A DNA stretch of 64,000 nt from Ctenosaura bakeri (Eukaryota > Chordata > Lepidosauria > Squamata > Iguanidae), in contig CAOLHI010001830.1 in the NCBI GenBank assembly GCA_948474755.1, positions 124,001-188,000 on the forward strand, written 5' to 3'. Both the position numbers and the translations under genes were made by a program. This document shows positions 53,798 to 64,000 of this stretch, in pieces. Each line of letters begins with the position of its first letter. Positions within the stretch are counted from its first letter, which is position 1. The notes under the pieces were generated by a model that worked only from the letters and a program-made list of their open reading frames with translations, ran no database searches and was not told the DNA's origin.

Positions 53798-54500
53798 GAG
53801 AGGGTCTCTTGCTCCTGCTCTTGCTCTCTCCGTCTTTCAGGATCAGAGAGGGGAGTCCGCTCTCTCTCTGGGCCAGGACTGAGCCCTGAGGAGACCCACA
53901 GGCCACTCTGGACCCGACCTGGAGCCTCTACCACCTGTGCCACCCGAGCTCATGGACCCGCGCCATGGCACACACATCCCCTCCACCCACTGGCACACAG
54001 GGAGGAGAGTCTGACTTGCAGGGCTGCTCCCCTCTGGGGATCTCTTCTTATTGTTGTCGTGAGTGTGGTTGTGCCTGCTTGCCCTCAAGGCATTCATGAC
54101 TTATGACGTCCCTCGGGCAAATCTATCACAGGCTTTCTCTCTCTCTTTCTTTCCTTTTCTTCCTGGGGCACTGCTGGGCCAGGAGGTTTCTGCTTTTCTA
54201 TTTCTATTTCTATTTTCTAGGGATCCCAAACTTCCCCCATGACAGACATCTCTGTGTCCCCCCCCCAAGTAATTAAGCACTCCAGGTAGCTTCTTAAACA
54301 ATTGGCCACTTAACACACAGTCCCACCACCGCCCACTAATTGCTTCTTGGCAAGCAGTGATAAAACAAACCAAAGCAGAGGGACTGGGGCTCTCTGACTC
54401 TCACTTGCTCTTTGAGAGAAACATCTGTGCACCTCACAAAGAGACCAGGTGAGCCACCCTGCCTTTGTGGCATTTGGGGAGAGCATGCACGTGTGCGCAC

Positions 54501-54530
54501 GCATGCGCGCACACACACACACACACACAG
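54501..54530. repeat. CA dinucleotide array
   Basis: CG/CA alternation changing into about 11 CA units. Alternating purine-pyrimidine sequence of this kind can adopt Z-DNA. Confidence 0.9.
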
Positions 54531-55429
54531 AGGATCATGGATGCTGCTTCTTGGCCTGGACCCTGTTCAGAGGTTGTGTTTGAAGTTGCGTTTGATAGCT
54601 TTATGTGTAGCAGATGTCAGAACTGCTGTGCACCAGAGCAACTTTTCCCCCACAAACACCTCCACCCCTGCATCAGAGGGACCACCGTGTCACTTCTGGC
54701 TGCTATTCTGATCCGTCTTTTGTTTTGTTTTGCTGTGCCTTGGGGGAAGAAGAAATAAACTGTTGCATTTTTCTCCCCAAAATGTTTGGCTCATGTTGGG
54801 TAGAACAGTCCCCCTCAAATAGGTGGGGATAGTCTAATATTTTTTAACAGAGGAGGGGCTGGGGGGGCTCACTAGGGGTCCCCAGAGGCCGCACCTCCCC
54901 CACCCCTAAGGCCACCTTCCTAAGGGATCCCTTGGCCACACTCTCTGGCCAGCCTCTCAGCACACAAAGCTCCTCACCTGAGTTCAGATGCAACATTACT
55001 GTCACTGGCTGTAACTAGTTACTTTTGGCATACCAAATGAGCAGCAGTAACACTCTTTATTGCAATGTAACCCATAACAGTAACATTAGCTTATTACAAG
55101 CAACAGTTCCTAGTTGTTTCCAAAAGCTACTTTTAAGATCGTTTTAGGAAACCCTTTTACTGGACTTTGTTGCCACATTTTTATCAACCTTAAAAGTTTT
55201 CCCTTCTCAAAAAAGCAAAGCAAAGCAGTTGAAAAATAACACGTGGAGCGACCAATAATGATTTAACTTTTGTAATCACTGTAGCTCAGCACCAGGGACA
55301 AGTTACTTTCAACACATTGCAATGCACAATGGAACGGATTATGTTTGAACAAGTCCTGCTCTTAACATTCTACCCATTTTTTAAAAAAATCCAGGATACG
55401 CATTTCAGAAATAAACAAACACACTTTTA

Positions 55430-56660
55430 TCTCTAGTCAAGGTCTTTTCGTTCCCGGCTGGCGACCGTGGCCGGGGTGGCGCACAGGAGGAGAGCAGCCC
55501 AGCCGGAGGCTCTCCAGCGGCGCCCCCCCTGCTTTGCCTGCCCCCCGGGGTGCTTTCTGCCTAAGCCCACCCCGCTCCCCCTGCTCCTCCCACCGGGTGA
55601 AATCCAGCCCCCCGGCCCCCCAAAGGCCCCACTCTCTGGGAGCGGGTGGAGGTGGCGGAAGGGTCTCCCACTGGAACGAACTGGGGCCGTGTGCCATTTT
55701 GGGAGCTGGAGGGGGGCTTCTTCCTTCAAAGGAAGCCTTTGTTCCCCCTCGCCGGGCCCAACCCCCAGCCCGGTTCATTTGCATTTCTTGCAAAAGCCCC
55801 GAAGAACTGATTAGAAGTTCTAATTGTTTCCAGCAACTTTGAAGCCATAAAGCGAGCTGGGGGGGGGTCGTGGAGCTCCGCCATAAAAGCCTCTCCCGGC
55901 GCCCCCCCCCCCAGCCAGGCTCCTTCCTTCGCCCGAGAACTGGTTAAGATTCCCCCCGCGCCCCCGCCGCCGCCGCACGAAGGCGCTTTTGAAGTCATTT
56001 ACTTACTAATAAATTACAATGGTCCGAAATCATTAGCAACAAAGTAAATTGTTTTAATTGATCTGAACTCCTTTCCGACCCGGGCCCCTCGCCTCGCGCA
56101 GCGGCGCTTTCCGAAGGGCTGCGAAAACCCACCGATCTGGCCGACTGGGCGCCCCTCGCCTCGAACCAGCGCCCCCCGGAAAGGGAGAGGGAGCCCCCCG
56201 GGCCGACCGGCGGCCTCGTGGCCGAAGAGAAGGCCGGGGGGGGCAAGGAAGCCCCCGCGCACCCAGCCTCCCGCTCTCGGCGCCCCCTCTAGGTCAGCTA
56301 AGGCTTCCCCTCCCACCCCCTCGCTCTCTCTCCCCTCCAGGGAGTCGCTCGCGGGCTCTGAAGAAGGAGACCGGGGGCTGGGACAGAGCGAGGTGGAGGG
56401 AGGGACGCCCCCCCTCGCCCCCCTCCACCCCCCACCCCTTCGCCCTCAAGAAGGGGGGTCTTTGGCGCGCGGCTTTTCCGGCGACAGTCGCCAGGACGAG
56501 GGCTGCGTGAGATTTCCAGCGCTGCCCTTCCGCTCCGGGGAAGAAGGCCTTTTAGGACCCTCGGGGGCAGGAGGGGCCCCGACCCGCGCTCAGGGCTTGG
56601 ATGGCCAAGGCAGCCGGGAGGGAGGGAGGGAGGGGGGTTCCCCGGCGAGCCCCCAGGGAG
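55430..56660. promoter_or_regulatory. Intronic CpG island 3 with AT-rich core
   Basis: CpG-rich sequence at 55440-55760 and 56070-56660 flanks a less GC-rich block (55775-56065). That block contains ATTAGAAGTTCTAATTG and TAAATTGTTTTAATTGATC. A GC-rich shell around a homeodomain-type AT core suggests a developmental enhancer or an internal promoter. No ORF or splice pattern supports a coding exon. Confidence 0.55.
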
Positions 56661-57654
56661 GGCTCATCCATCTAGCCTGGAAAATTCCCAGGAAGCACCT
56701 CCAGCACAAAGGGGGCTTCTCCCACGTGGAAGATGGGAGTTCCCAGGAGATGAGAGAAGGATCCATCTTCCTTGAAAGGAAGCGGCAGACTGGATTTCCC
56801 AGGCCCCGAAGAGGCGTTTGGCCTGTACAGCTGAAATGCCAGGGAAGCAGGGCCCGCTGAAAGCAGGGCTGGGCAGTGCCTCAGTGGGCAGCCCCCTTCA
56901 GCCCCCCTCCCGTTGCTCCGTGCTTCCGAAGGGACTCATGGAAGTCCACACCCTTTGCTGAAGGTCCCACCTGGCATTTGCTGGAAACGGGCCACGTTTG
57001 GGTCTAGGACAGGAATGGCTTTTGTTCCTCTTAACACATATATTTCTAAACACATCTGATCTCTAAATACATTGCTGCGGTTGCATTTTTAAACATACAG
57101 CGGGCTGAAAATCACTGCATTTGGTGGAGAAAGGAATGCAAAGAGCACCCCACATGTGGATTCAGTCTGTCCAGAAGGGGCTGGTGGTGCCCACAAAGGG
57201 ATCATTCCTCACAGGAGGCTCCATCAGAAGTGTGTCTTCTGTGCAAGGTACCTTCTTCTGAAAATGTTCTGGGCTGCCCTGGAAGCATAGGAGGTGCACA
57301 CCTTCCATGCCTGCTTCATGCTGCTCTCCACCACAGATCACCCAACCATCCAAGGGTCCATCTTGGAAGACAGAGGCCACTGAGACCTGCGTTTCCCACC
57401 TTCTGGGGCTCATTTTGTTGGAAATCTTGTCAGAATTGGAGGAGAGCACCACACCCTCTTCCCTTTCCAACCAGACAGTCCCTAGACTGACTCTCTGCTA
57501 GCAGGCTGTGCGAGGGGGACTCTTTTTTCCCCCAGGGCTCCTCTCTCTCTCTGATGGGAGTGTTCACAGAGACTTCTGCCCCCCTCCCTGCAAAGAGAGC
57601 CCCAGAAGTGGGCGGGGAGAAGGAAGGAGGAGAGGGGCCTGGAGGATGACGGGA

Positions 57655-57795
57655 GGGGGTGAATCATGGAGCTGGAAGGGTTCCCCAAGGCCACCTAGTC
57701 CAACCCCTGTTGTGCAGGAATCCATGACAAGACACTCCTGAGAGACAGCCATCCAACCTCTGTTTAGAAACCTCCAAAGACAAAGGGACAAGCCC
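57655..57795 (-). mobile_element. CR1 LINE 3' end, minus orientation
   Basis: On the minus strand the segment reads TTTGGAGGTTTCTAAACAGA, GGTTGGATGGC and GGGGTTGGACTAGGTGGCC, followed by CTTCCAGCTCCATGATTC. This is the standard 3' end of reptile and bird CR1 copies, which finish in an ATTCTATGATTC-like tail. Confidence 0.75.
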
Positions 57796-58104
57796 CTGTG
57801 TCAGGGTCCATAGAGATTTGGAGTGAGCCGTGTTCATGTAGAGTTATTTGGCATTCTGTCTTGCTCTGTTTTACCCCCCCCCCCACTTTTCCTCTTCTGA
57901 GCTCCAACCTCTCCAAACCACAGCCAGGCTCCATTGGAAAACTTCTTCTTCCATGCCCCACACTTGGCTTCACACGGTTAGCGCCTCTCCCACGTCTGCA
58001 TGGCACGGTGTGGCGGCCGTCTGGATCCTGCCTCCTGATCTGAAGTGGTGCATTCCTTGTTTCAGCAGGAGCGGACGCAGGTGCGTGCGGATGTTTCAGA
58101 GACC

Positions 58105-58345
58105 CAAGCCATAACATGCAGGGAGCATAAATCCTCTCTCTTTGACAGGGCGGATGATTCCCTTCATTAGACTGCTTAGCTTTCCAAACACACACCATCC
58201 TAATTAGATTTTGCATTTAATTTCTTGGAGTAGGTTGTGATGGGGAGACGGTATTTGTCCTAGATAAATGTATTCATTAATAGAGTCTATTATAGTGTTT
58301 CCCCACTCCGATTCCTTCTGGTAGGAGAATGGCAATTAAACATGA
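58105..58345. other. Candidate conserved non-coding element
   Basis: Contains CCTAATTAGATTTTGCATTT, ATGTATTCATTAATAGAG and TCTATTATAGTGTTTCC in a unique AT-rich block. Confidence 0.4.
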
Positions 58346-61300
58346 CCTTGGTTTGCAGGGTTTTTTTTTTCTTAACAAAAAACACCCCTCAGGCTGGGTT
58401 GGTCAGAACTGGCAGCCCCTCTCCTGGCTAAGGTGGGAGTGGGCTCTGTGCCCGCCTTGGCCGTCGCCACTGTCCCCCCGCCCAGCAAGGAGGAACCGGT
58501 GGCACCGAGTGCGGTCTTGCCTTCCTGGGTGAGCCTTTGCACCCAGCATCCTAGCTTCTGGAAAGAAGAAAGGCTCCCCCTTCCTCAGAGTGGCCAAAGC
58601 TGCTTGCAGAGCAGCCCCACGGAGCTCTACTGATCCTCACAACTGTGGCCAAACAGCCGGGCAGGGGGCAGGAGCCCCACTTCCCTGCAAGATGGCAATT
58701 TCTGGGGCATTCCTGGTGGCAGTTGCTTTTGTTTGGCTGGCAACCCTGGAGAGGCCACCAAACCCATTCCTCAGCGATCTGCAGCACGACCAGCAACACC
58801 CAGGAATTTGTATGTGTACTCAGAAAGAGAGACCGAGAGAGGCTTTCAGGCACTGCCCTCCCCCCAGTAACCAGACTGACTGCAAACAGGGAGCCTTTCT
58901 GCAGAGGTACACCTGAGGGGCCTTGGGATCAGGGCCAAAAGACCCTCCACCCTCAGCGCTGAGGGAGGGAGGAGAGAAGCTCCCAGAAGCCTCTGAAGAC
59001 TGTGGGCGCAAGCAAGAGAGTGAGGCCTTTCCAGGGGGTTTTGTGGATGTCGACCTTCGAGGCCAGCCTGGTGGTGGAGGGGTAGGGATGGGCCCCGCCT
59101 TTACGTCCTTTCCTCCCCATGTAAACAGGAGGCTGGAGCCAATAAGAACCATCAGGCCTGAACCTGCACTGAAACTGCAAGGAAGCATTTGCCAGCCTGA
59201 TAATGTATAATTTAGGTAGAGATCGTCAAAATGGGGAAAGGGCGGGGCAGAGGAGCTCTTAGATAAATCTGAAGGGTGTTCAGCTAAGCATCTCTCTCTC
59301 TCTGTGTCTCTCAATCTCCTTCTGCCTCTCACACGCTTCATGTTTCAAGGGAAGCTGCTAAACCCAGGCTGAGAGGAATCTGATTTAGTCTCCAGCTCCT
59401 TGGAGAGGGGTCTCAAGGGTGCTGCATCCACCAAGAGATGGGGGGAGAGCAGCCAGCCCCCAGCCCTCAGCAGAGGTGGGGAGGAAACTAAGTCCCAGTT
59501 GTGATTCAGCACCAAACACCACAAATGCCGCACGTGCAGCAACGCAGAGGGTTCCCACTAGGGTGGAGGCAAATGGAGGCACAAAACACCCCCAGGCCCC
59601 CAAAGCTGCAAAATGGAACACTTCTTGTAGCAAAGAATTTAGCTTCCCAAGCGGCCTCTCCACTTTTGTATTAAAAAGAGGAAGTTTGCAGCCCTCAAGG
59701 CTTCATGATGGCTTCGAGACAGGCTGGGAGATGCACCTCAGATACTCCAAAATGAAGCAGGGACAGTTATCTAGAGGAGGAAACCCAGCCAATCAGAAGG
59801 ATGTCTTAATTCACGGGAACAGTTGTGATGCTCTGACTGTTGGCTCTTGCAGCACAAAATGAACTCAGAGACAATGTCCATTGTCTCCGTTCCTTCCAAA
59901 GGCTGGAGGAGGTGGATGGACAGGTGGAAGAAGGAAAGGCAGACTGTTGTTCTGTGCCTTCAAGTTAACTCTGCAGAGTTGGGGCCTCCTGGTCTCCTGA
60001 GATGTCGGGCACTGAGGTAGCTGCTTTAGGCCAAGCTTTGGGCAGCCCAGAGCCCCCCTTTCCAAGAGAAACCAGCCCCATAACGGCTCTGGAAAAGCTC
60101 ATGAGCTGAAGACCATGGTGTGGACATGGCTGTCCTGGGGGAGTTTGTTTTTCCCCAAGGGCTGACAGCCAGAGGGGGACTACTTCTGATCTTCGATAGG
60201 AGCCACAAACCAATGCCCTTGTCCTCCCAGTGGCCTGCTTTAGGCTGCCTTGGAAATCTTTGTGTGCCCTGGAAAACATTTTCTGAAAACTGGCTCAGCT
60301 GAAGATGACAGGGGATGAGCAGAGTTGCCTGGAAGGGGCGCGCCGCTGCCCATGCTGCGAGGCCCTCCGTCTCGCACGCCTGTGTCTGTGTGAGGTGGGG
60401 TGGGAGAGAAGAGGCCTCGGGATGTCCTGAGGGTGACCTCCACAGCAGAGCGCCATCTGGGCTGTGCAGCCTTGCCTTAAATGCGTGCCAAGAAAGTGAG
60501 CACAGCTCCTCGCTCCACTGCTGAAAGGGAAGCAAGAAAGGGAGCTGAGCAGGAGAACCGGATCCAGGGAGGGAGGTAAAAATAGAAGACTTTGGAGTTG
60601 AATGGGCTGGGTTTCATGGCATTTTCCCCTCCTTTTCTGAAAAAGAAAGCAGAGAATGCAGACTGTTCTCTTGCAAGAGCCAAAAGGCAGGCGCACTCTG
60701 TGAATAACAAAGTGGAAATCTGCTCTGATCCACTAACCCACTTTAGAGCAGCTTTCTAAAACAAAAGAGGGAGAAACTCCAGCTTGACGGGGATGATTCA
60801 GAGCTCTGATGTGGTGCAGGAGGCAGGCAGGCGGCTCCTGGCACCCTCCCAGCTGGCCCCGCTCCCTCCTCCCGGGAAACAGGAGGGCTTTGGGGTCTGC
60901 TTAAGCAAGTGGCAACAAAGCTGGACGCCTAGGCCTTTCCCCGGTCTGGTGGCATGAGCGTTTTCCCTTCAAACACAAAGCACTCTTGGCGCCCACAAAG
61001 GGAGGTCCTTGGGAAGGCGACCAGCCTCATTTTTCCCCAGTGGAGAAAATTCAAACTTCCTGCCCACCAAAGTTTTCAGTATGAAATTGTTAATTTAGGG
61101 GAGGAAAGAAACCTTGTTCCTTTTCACCATTAAAAAGGGGAGGGGGCCAATTCAGACCTGTGAGGTGAAAGAGGATGCCTCCGTCATACCGCAAATCTCC
61201 CCAAACCTTCTCCACAGCCTTGGCTCCCTTGGCAGGAGTTCCTGGCCTCTTAATACGTCATTCACATCTTGGACGAGGAGAAATGGCAATTCTTTGTGCT

Positions 61301-61964
61301 CTGCTGATGATCCTGCTAACAGCAATCTCTGCTGCTGCAGAGATACGGCAGAGGCTGGGAGGACAAGCGGTCGCGGCATCCTCCGTCATTCCCACCTGGA
61401 GTGACTCCTCTCTTCTCTTCTCAGTCCATCACAGTTGTGTGACCGAAATCTAAGCCCAAGAGGGCATAGCCAAACAGCAGAACCTGGCCCAGCATTTTGC
61501 AGACCTGGCCAAGCTCGTGGGCCTTCACAGGCAGGTGCCCCTCCAGAGTGGTGCAAAGGACCCCCGCCCCCGCTCTGCTTCCCTGCAGGTAAGGGAGCGC
61601 TCTGTTCTACAGCACGGCTTTTCCATAGTTCTGAATGCCACGAGAGGCCACTGGGAGAAGGCTTAGGTGTTGCTGGTGCCAGACAGAGAAGCCCTGGAGG
61701 ATCTTTTTGGCTGCAGAGCAATCCACCCCTGGTGGGGCAGAGGCCTTTTCGGGGGCTGGGGGTGCAAACAGCCTGTGTGAGCCAGAGGTGCAGCCTCAGC
61801 ATCCTGGCCCTCTCCCCTCCACCCCCCCCCATGTTCATTAACTCAGCAACACCATCCCTCCCTCCTTCCCTCCCTCCCTGGCCCAGCCAGAGCCTGTAAA
61901 CAACCTCACACTTCATCATCCCTTCTGCTCTGGCAGCTAAACCGTCTTTGATGTAGTGGCCAGA

Positions 61965-62270
61965 GCCCCATCCATTTGAGGCTGTTTTGCTCTAAGTGCA
62001 TTTTAATAATGCATCTCCCCTGCACAGAAGCAGCAGAGAGCAGAGAGCAGCTGGACGGACATGGTGGTGGGGCTGAAAGGGTGAGCTGAGGATGTGCCAG
62101 GCTGCCTCTGAGTTTAGCGATTATTAATTATGGACACTCTCCTGGACGATTGTTGGGAAGAGAATAACTGGGCTGGTGGTTTGGGCATAATGAGCAGAGA
62201 GCATTTGGCACCGTCAACACATGGCGGCATCATCATCCTGAGGACTGATGGATGGCATCTCATTTTGGCT
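61965..62270. other. Candidate conserved non-coding element
   Basis: Contains GCATTTTAATAATGCAT (a near-palindrome), GCGATTATTAATTATGGAC and GGGCATAATGAGCAGAG in unique sequence. Confidence 0.4.
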
Positions 62271-62607
62271 AATGGGCAAAGCAGGCTTTCCTCCCACGGT
62301 GCCCTCCCACGGCTTCCTCTGCTTTCTGCTGATGGGACAGCTCCTCTCCTCACAGAGGGGGTCTTCCTGCACCCTGCAGCCCTTCCAATCATTGGGAGCC
62401 TGTTCTCCTCCAGGGTGGGCCTTGCGGTAGCTTCCTTTTGGACCAAGGTATGCCCCAGAAGGCTTCCCAGGGCTGTGGGTCACCAAGGGGCTCCTGGAGG
62501 CCTCATATTTGGAGAGTTGCCAAAGTTGACTTTGAGGAGGTCTCTCTCCTCCTCTCCACCCACCTTCAACTCCAACCCTCCCTATCTGGGGCAGAAGACA
62601 GATGCCA

Positions 62608-62654
62608 GGCACCCTCCCCTCCCCTCTCCTCCCCTCCCCTCCCCTCCCCTCCCC
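62608..62654. repeat. CCCCT run
   Basis: About nine CCCCT/CCTCT units. Confidence 0.9.
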
Positions 62655-63408
62655 GCACTGCCTTTTCAAAGTTCAAGGTGATTTACATAAAAATGCAATA
62701 AAGCAACATAAAAAGATAATTATGCACAGGAACTAGCTGAACTCAGAGAAACAAGAAATTAGACCCTGCATGCTGGTGCGGCACACGCCACCTCCCCAAC
62801 ATCGGGGGACGGGGTGCACAGAGGCAGCTCAGCCAGATGACAGCTGGGCAGACAAGTGGCAGAGAGCCACGCAGAGCGGCCCCACTCCCCGAGGTGGTCG
62901 GTCTCACACCGCTTGTGGCAGGTTGCCCTTCCTGGCTGGGATCCTTCCAGCTCTGTGGGCCAGACAGGGGACCCTGGCTGTTGCTGAACACACCTGGGGA
63001 ATGCTGCACCAGAGGAACCAAGCCAGATGTTGCAGCAGGCTAGAAGGATCGTCTGGTTACACAGAGCTTGCAGACCCACCTGCATTTCAAGATGTTCTGT
63101 TCAAAAGACCCTCGTGAGAGCCCTTTTGCCCAGAGTGGGGCTGTGCCCAGAAGGAAACCACAGCCCCATGGTCCATTCCATGCAAACCCTCTGGAGGTTT
63201 GAATGCAACAGCCTTTGCTTCAGGCAGGTTTGTTTGTTTATTTATTTATTAGAACTAGCTCCATGTTGCTTCTCATTTGCCCAAATCCCACAGAGAGTTT
63301 GCATCACCACCATAAAACAATAAAGTAATCCAATAAAAACACAATAATGCAACTAGTGAAAGGGCTCCCAACAGCTCAGGGTTGGAGGAAAGCCAAAGGC
63401 AAGAGAAA

Positions 63409-63436
63409 TGGAGGAGGAGGAGGAGGAGGAGGAGGA
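63409..63436. repeat. GGA triplet run
   Basis: About nine GGA units in a longer purine tract reaching 63470. Confidence 0.9.
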
Positions 63437-64000
63437 AAGAAGAAAAGGAGGAAGAAGAGGAGCAGGGGAAAGATTTTCCACTGAGCACCAAAGCCACACT
63501 TCCCAGCGACCATCATGCTGCAGAGGCGAAGGGTCATTCTACATGTTGGAGACAACCTTACAGGAGCCCCCCTGCAGCTCACCATTGCATGGCAATCTGT
63601 AGGCTGTGGATAGACAAGAGGGCCTCCTTGAGGATTGTCTGTGCCTGGGAAACTGAGATGAGTCTGCACCGCACACATGCAACAGTTTGGTGGCAATTGA
63701 AAAATTATTTGGTTCACAAACACACAAACAAATGCACAGCTGAATTGCACATACAAAAGCACAGCACGCACAACTCCACTTCTGCAACCTCTTGTATTGA
63801 ATGCCTGCATTTTGCATTGGATGAAAATGTCTAGCTGCTTCCACAGGGCAACTTACACAAAAAGAATTCTGTGTGGATCAGTTTCTTAAAAAGTTAATCA
63901 AGCTGCTTCACACTTCCCAGACCCACAGCTGGATTGGAATACAGGCATTGTTTCCATCCTGCACCTCTCCAAGTTTTGCAGTGCTGTGCACACATAAAGA

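Larger units (their letters stand above)
37576..64000 (-). other. Part of a large upstream CAMTA1 intron
   Basis: No CG-1 exon is recognisable on the minus strand of this 26-kb region, so it is taken as intron. It contains a diverged tandem repeat (37700-38075), GGAA arrays, six SINE copies, CR1 pieces, many dinucleotide runs, a CpG island at about 55430-56660 and several AT-rich blocks that look like conserved non-coding DNA. Stretches not listed separately appear unique and non-coding. A short unrecognised exon cannot be excluded. Confidence 0.7.

Noticed and set aside
37576..64000. Earlier CG-1 exons of CAMTA1 in the upstream region
   Set aside because: I looked on the minus strand for codons of the conserved HRRCYWLL and CYVHSS stretches and found none, so they most likely lie beyond 64000.

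Overview
The window is a stretch of vertebrate chromosome, most likely from a squamate reptile (lizard or snake). It carries the 3' two-thirds of one gene on the minus strand: CAMTA1, calmodulin-binding transcription activator 1. Seventeen coding exons can be placed from position 37575 down to 5775. Their splice phases join without a break into 4704 coding bases (1568 codons). The protein aligns by eye with the amniote CAMTA1 I know, not with its paralogue CAMTA2. The first exon here encodes the end of the CG-1 DNA-binding domain. The last one placed ends about ten codons before the usual C-terminus. Both gene ends lie outside the window: 1-5774 is the start of the final intron and 37576-64000 is part of a large upstream intron.

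The squamate assignment rests on interspersed repeats. There are several tRNA-derived SINEs with an AACAACAAC-like tail, one 5S-rRNA-headed SINE, a second tRNA-headed SINE with a TTTATTTA tail, and CR1 LINE fragments. Long tetranucleotide arrays (TATC, GAAA, CTTT, GGAA) are also present. High GC content and short introns in the 3' half would suit a microchromosome, but that is inference.

Layout. 1-5774: last intron, with simple repeats and a CR1 fragment. 5775-19735: twelve small exons for the pre-ankyrin linker, ankyrin repeats, long linker and IQ (calmodulin-binding) motifs, including a 21-base microexon. 20280-22480: a very GC-rich CpG island inside an intron, with a consensus minus-strand splice donor. 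22486-27890: the TIG domain and the 2-kb transactivation exon, which carries 22-serine and 11-alanine runs. 29245-37575: two exons flanking an 8-kb intron with a second CpG island at about 32.4-33.5 kb that has diverging splice donors. 37576-64000: intron rich in repeats, with AT-rich, TAATTA-containing blocks that look like conserved non-coding elements and a third CpG island at about 55.4-56.7 kb.

I see no second protein-coding gene, no tRNA or rRNA gene and no CRISPR array. The most interesting leads are the two internal CpG islands as possible alternative or bidirectional promoters, the microexon between IQ motifs, and the amino-acid runs in the transactivation domain. All similarity statements come from recognition by eye; no database search was run.
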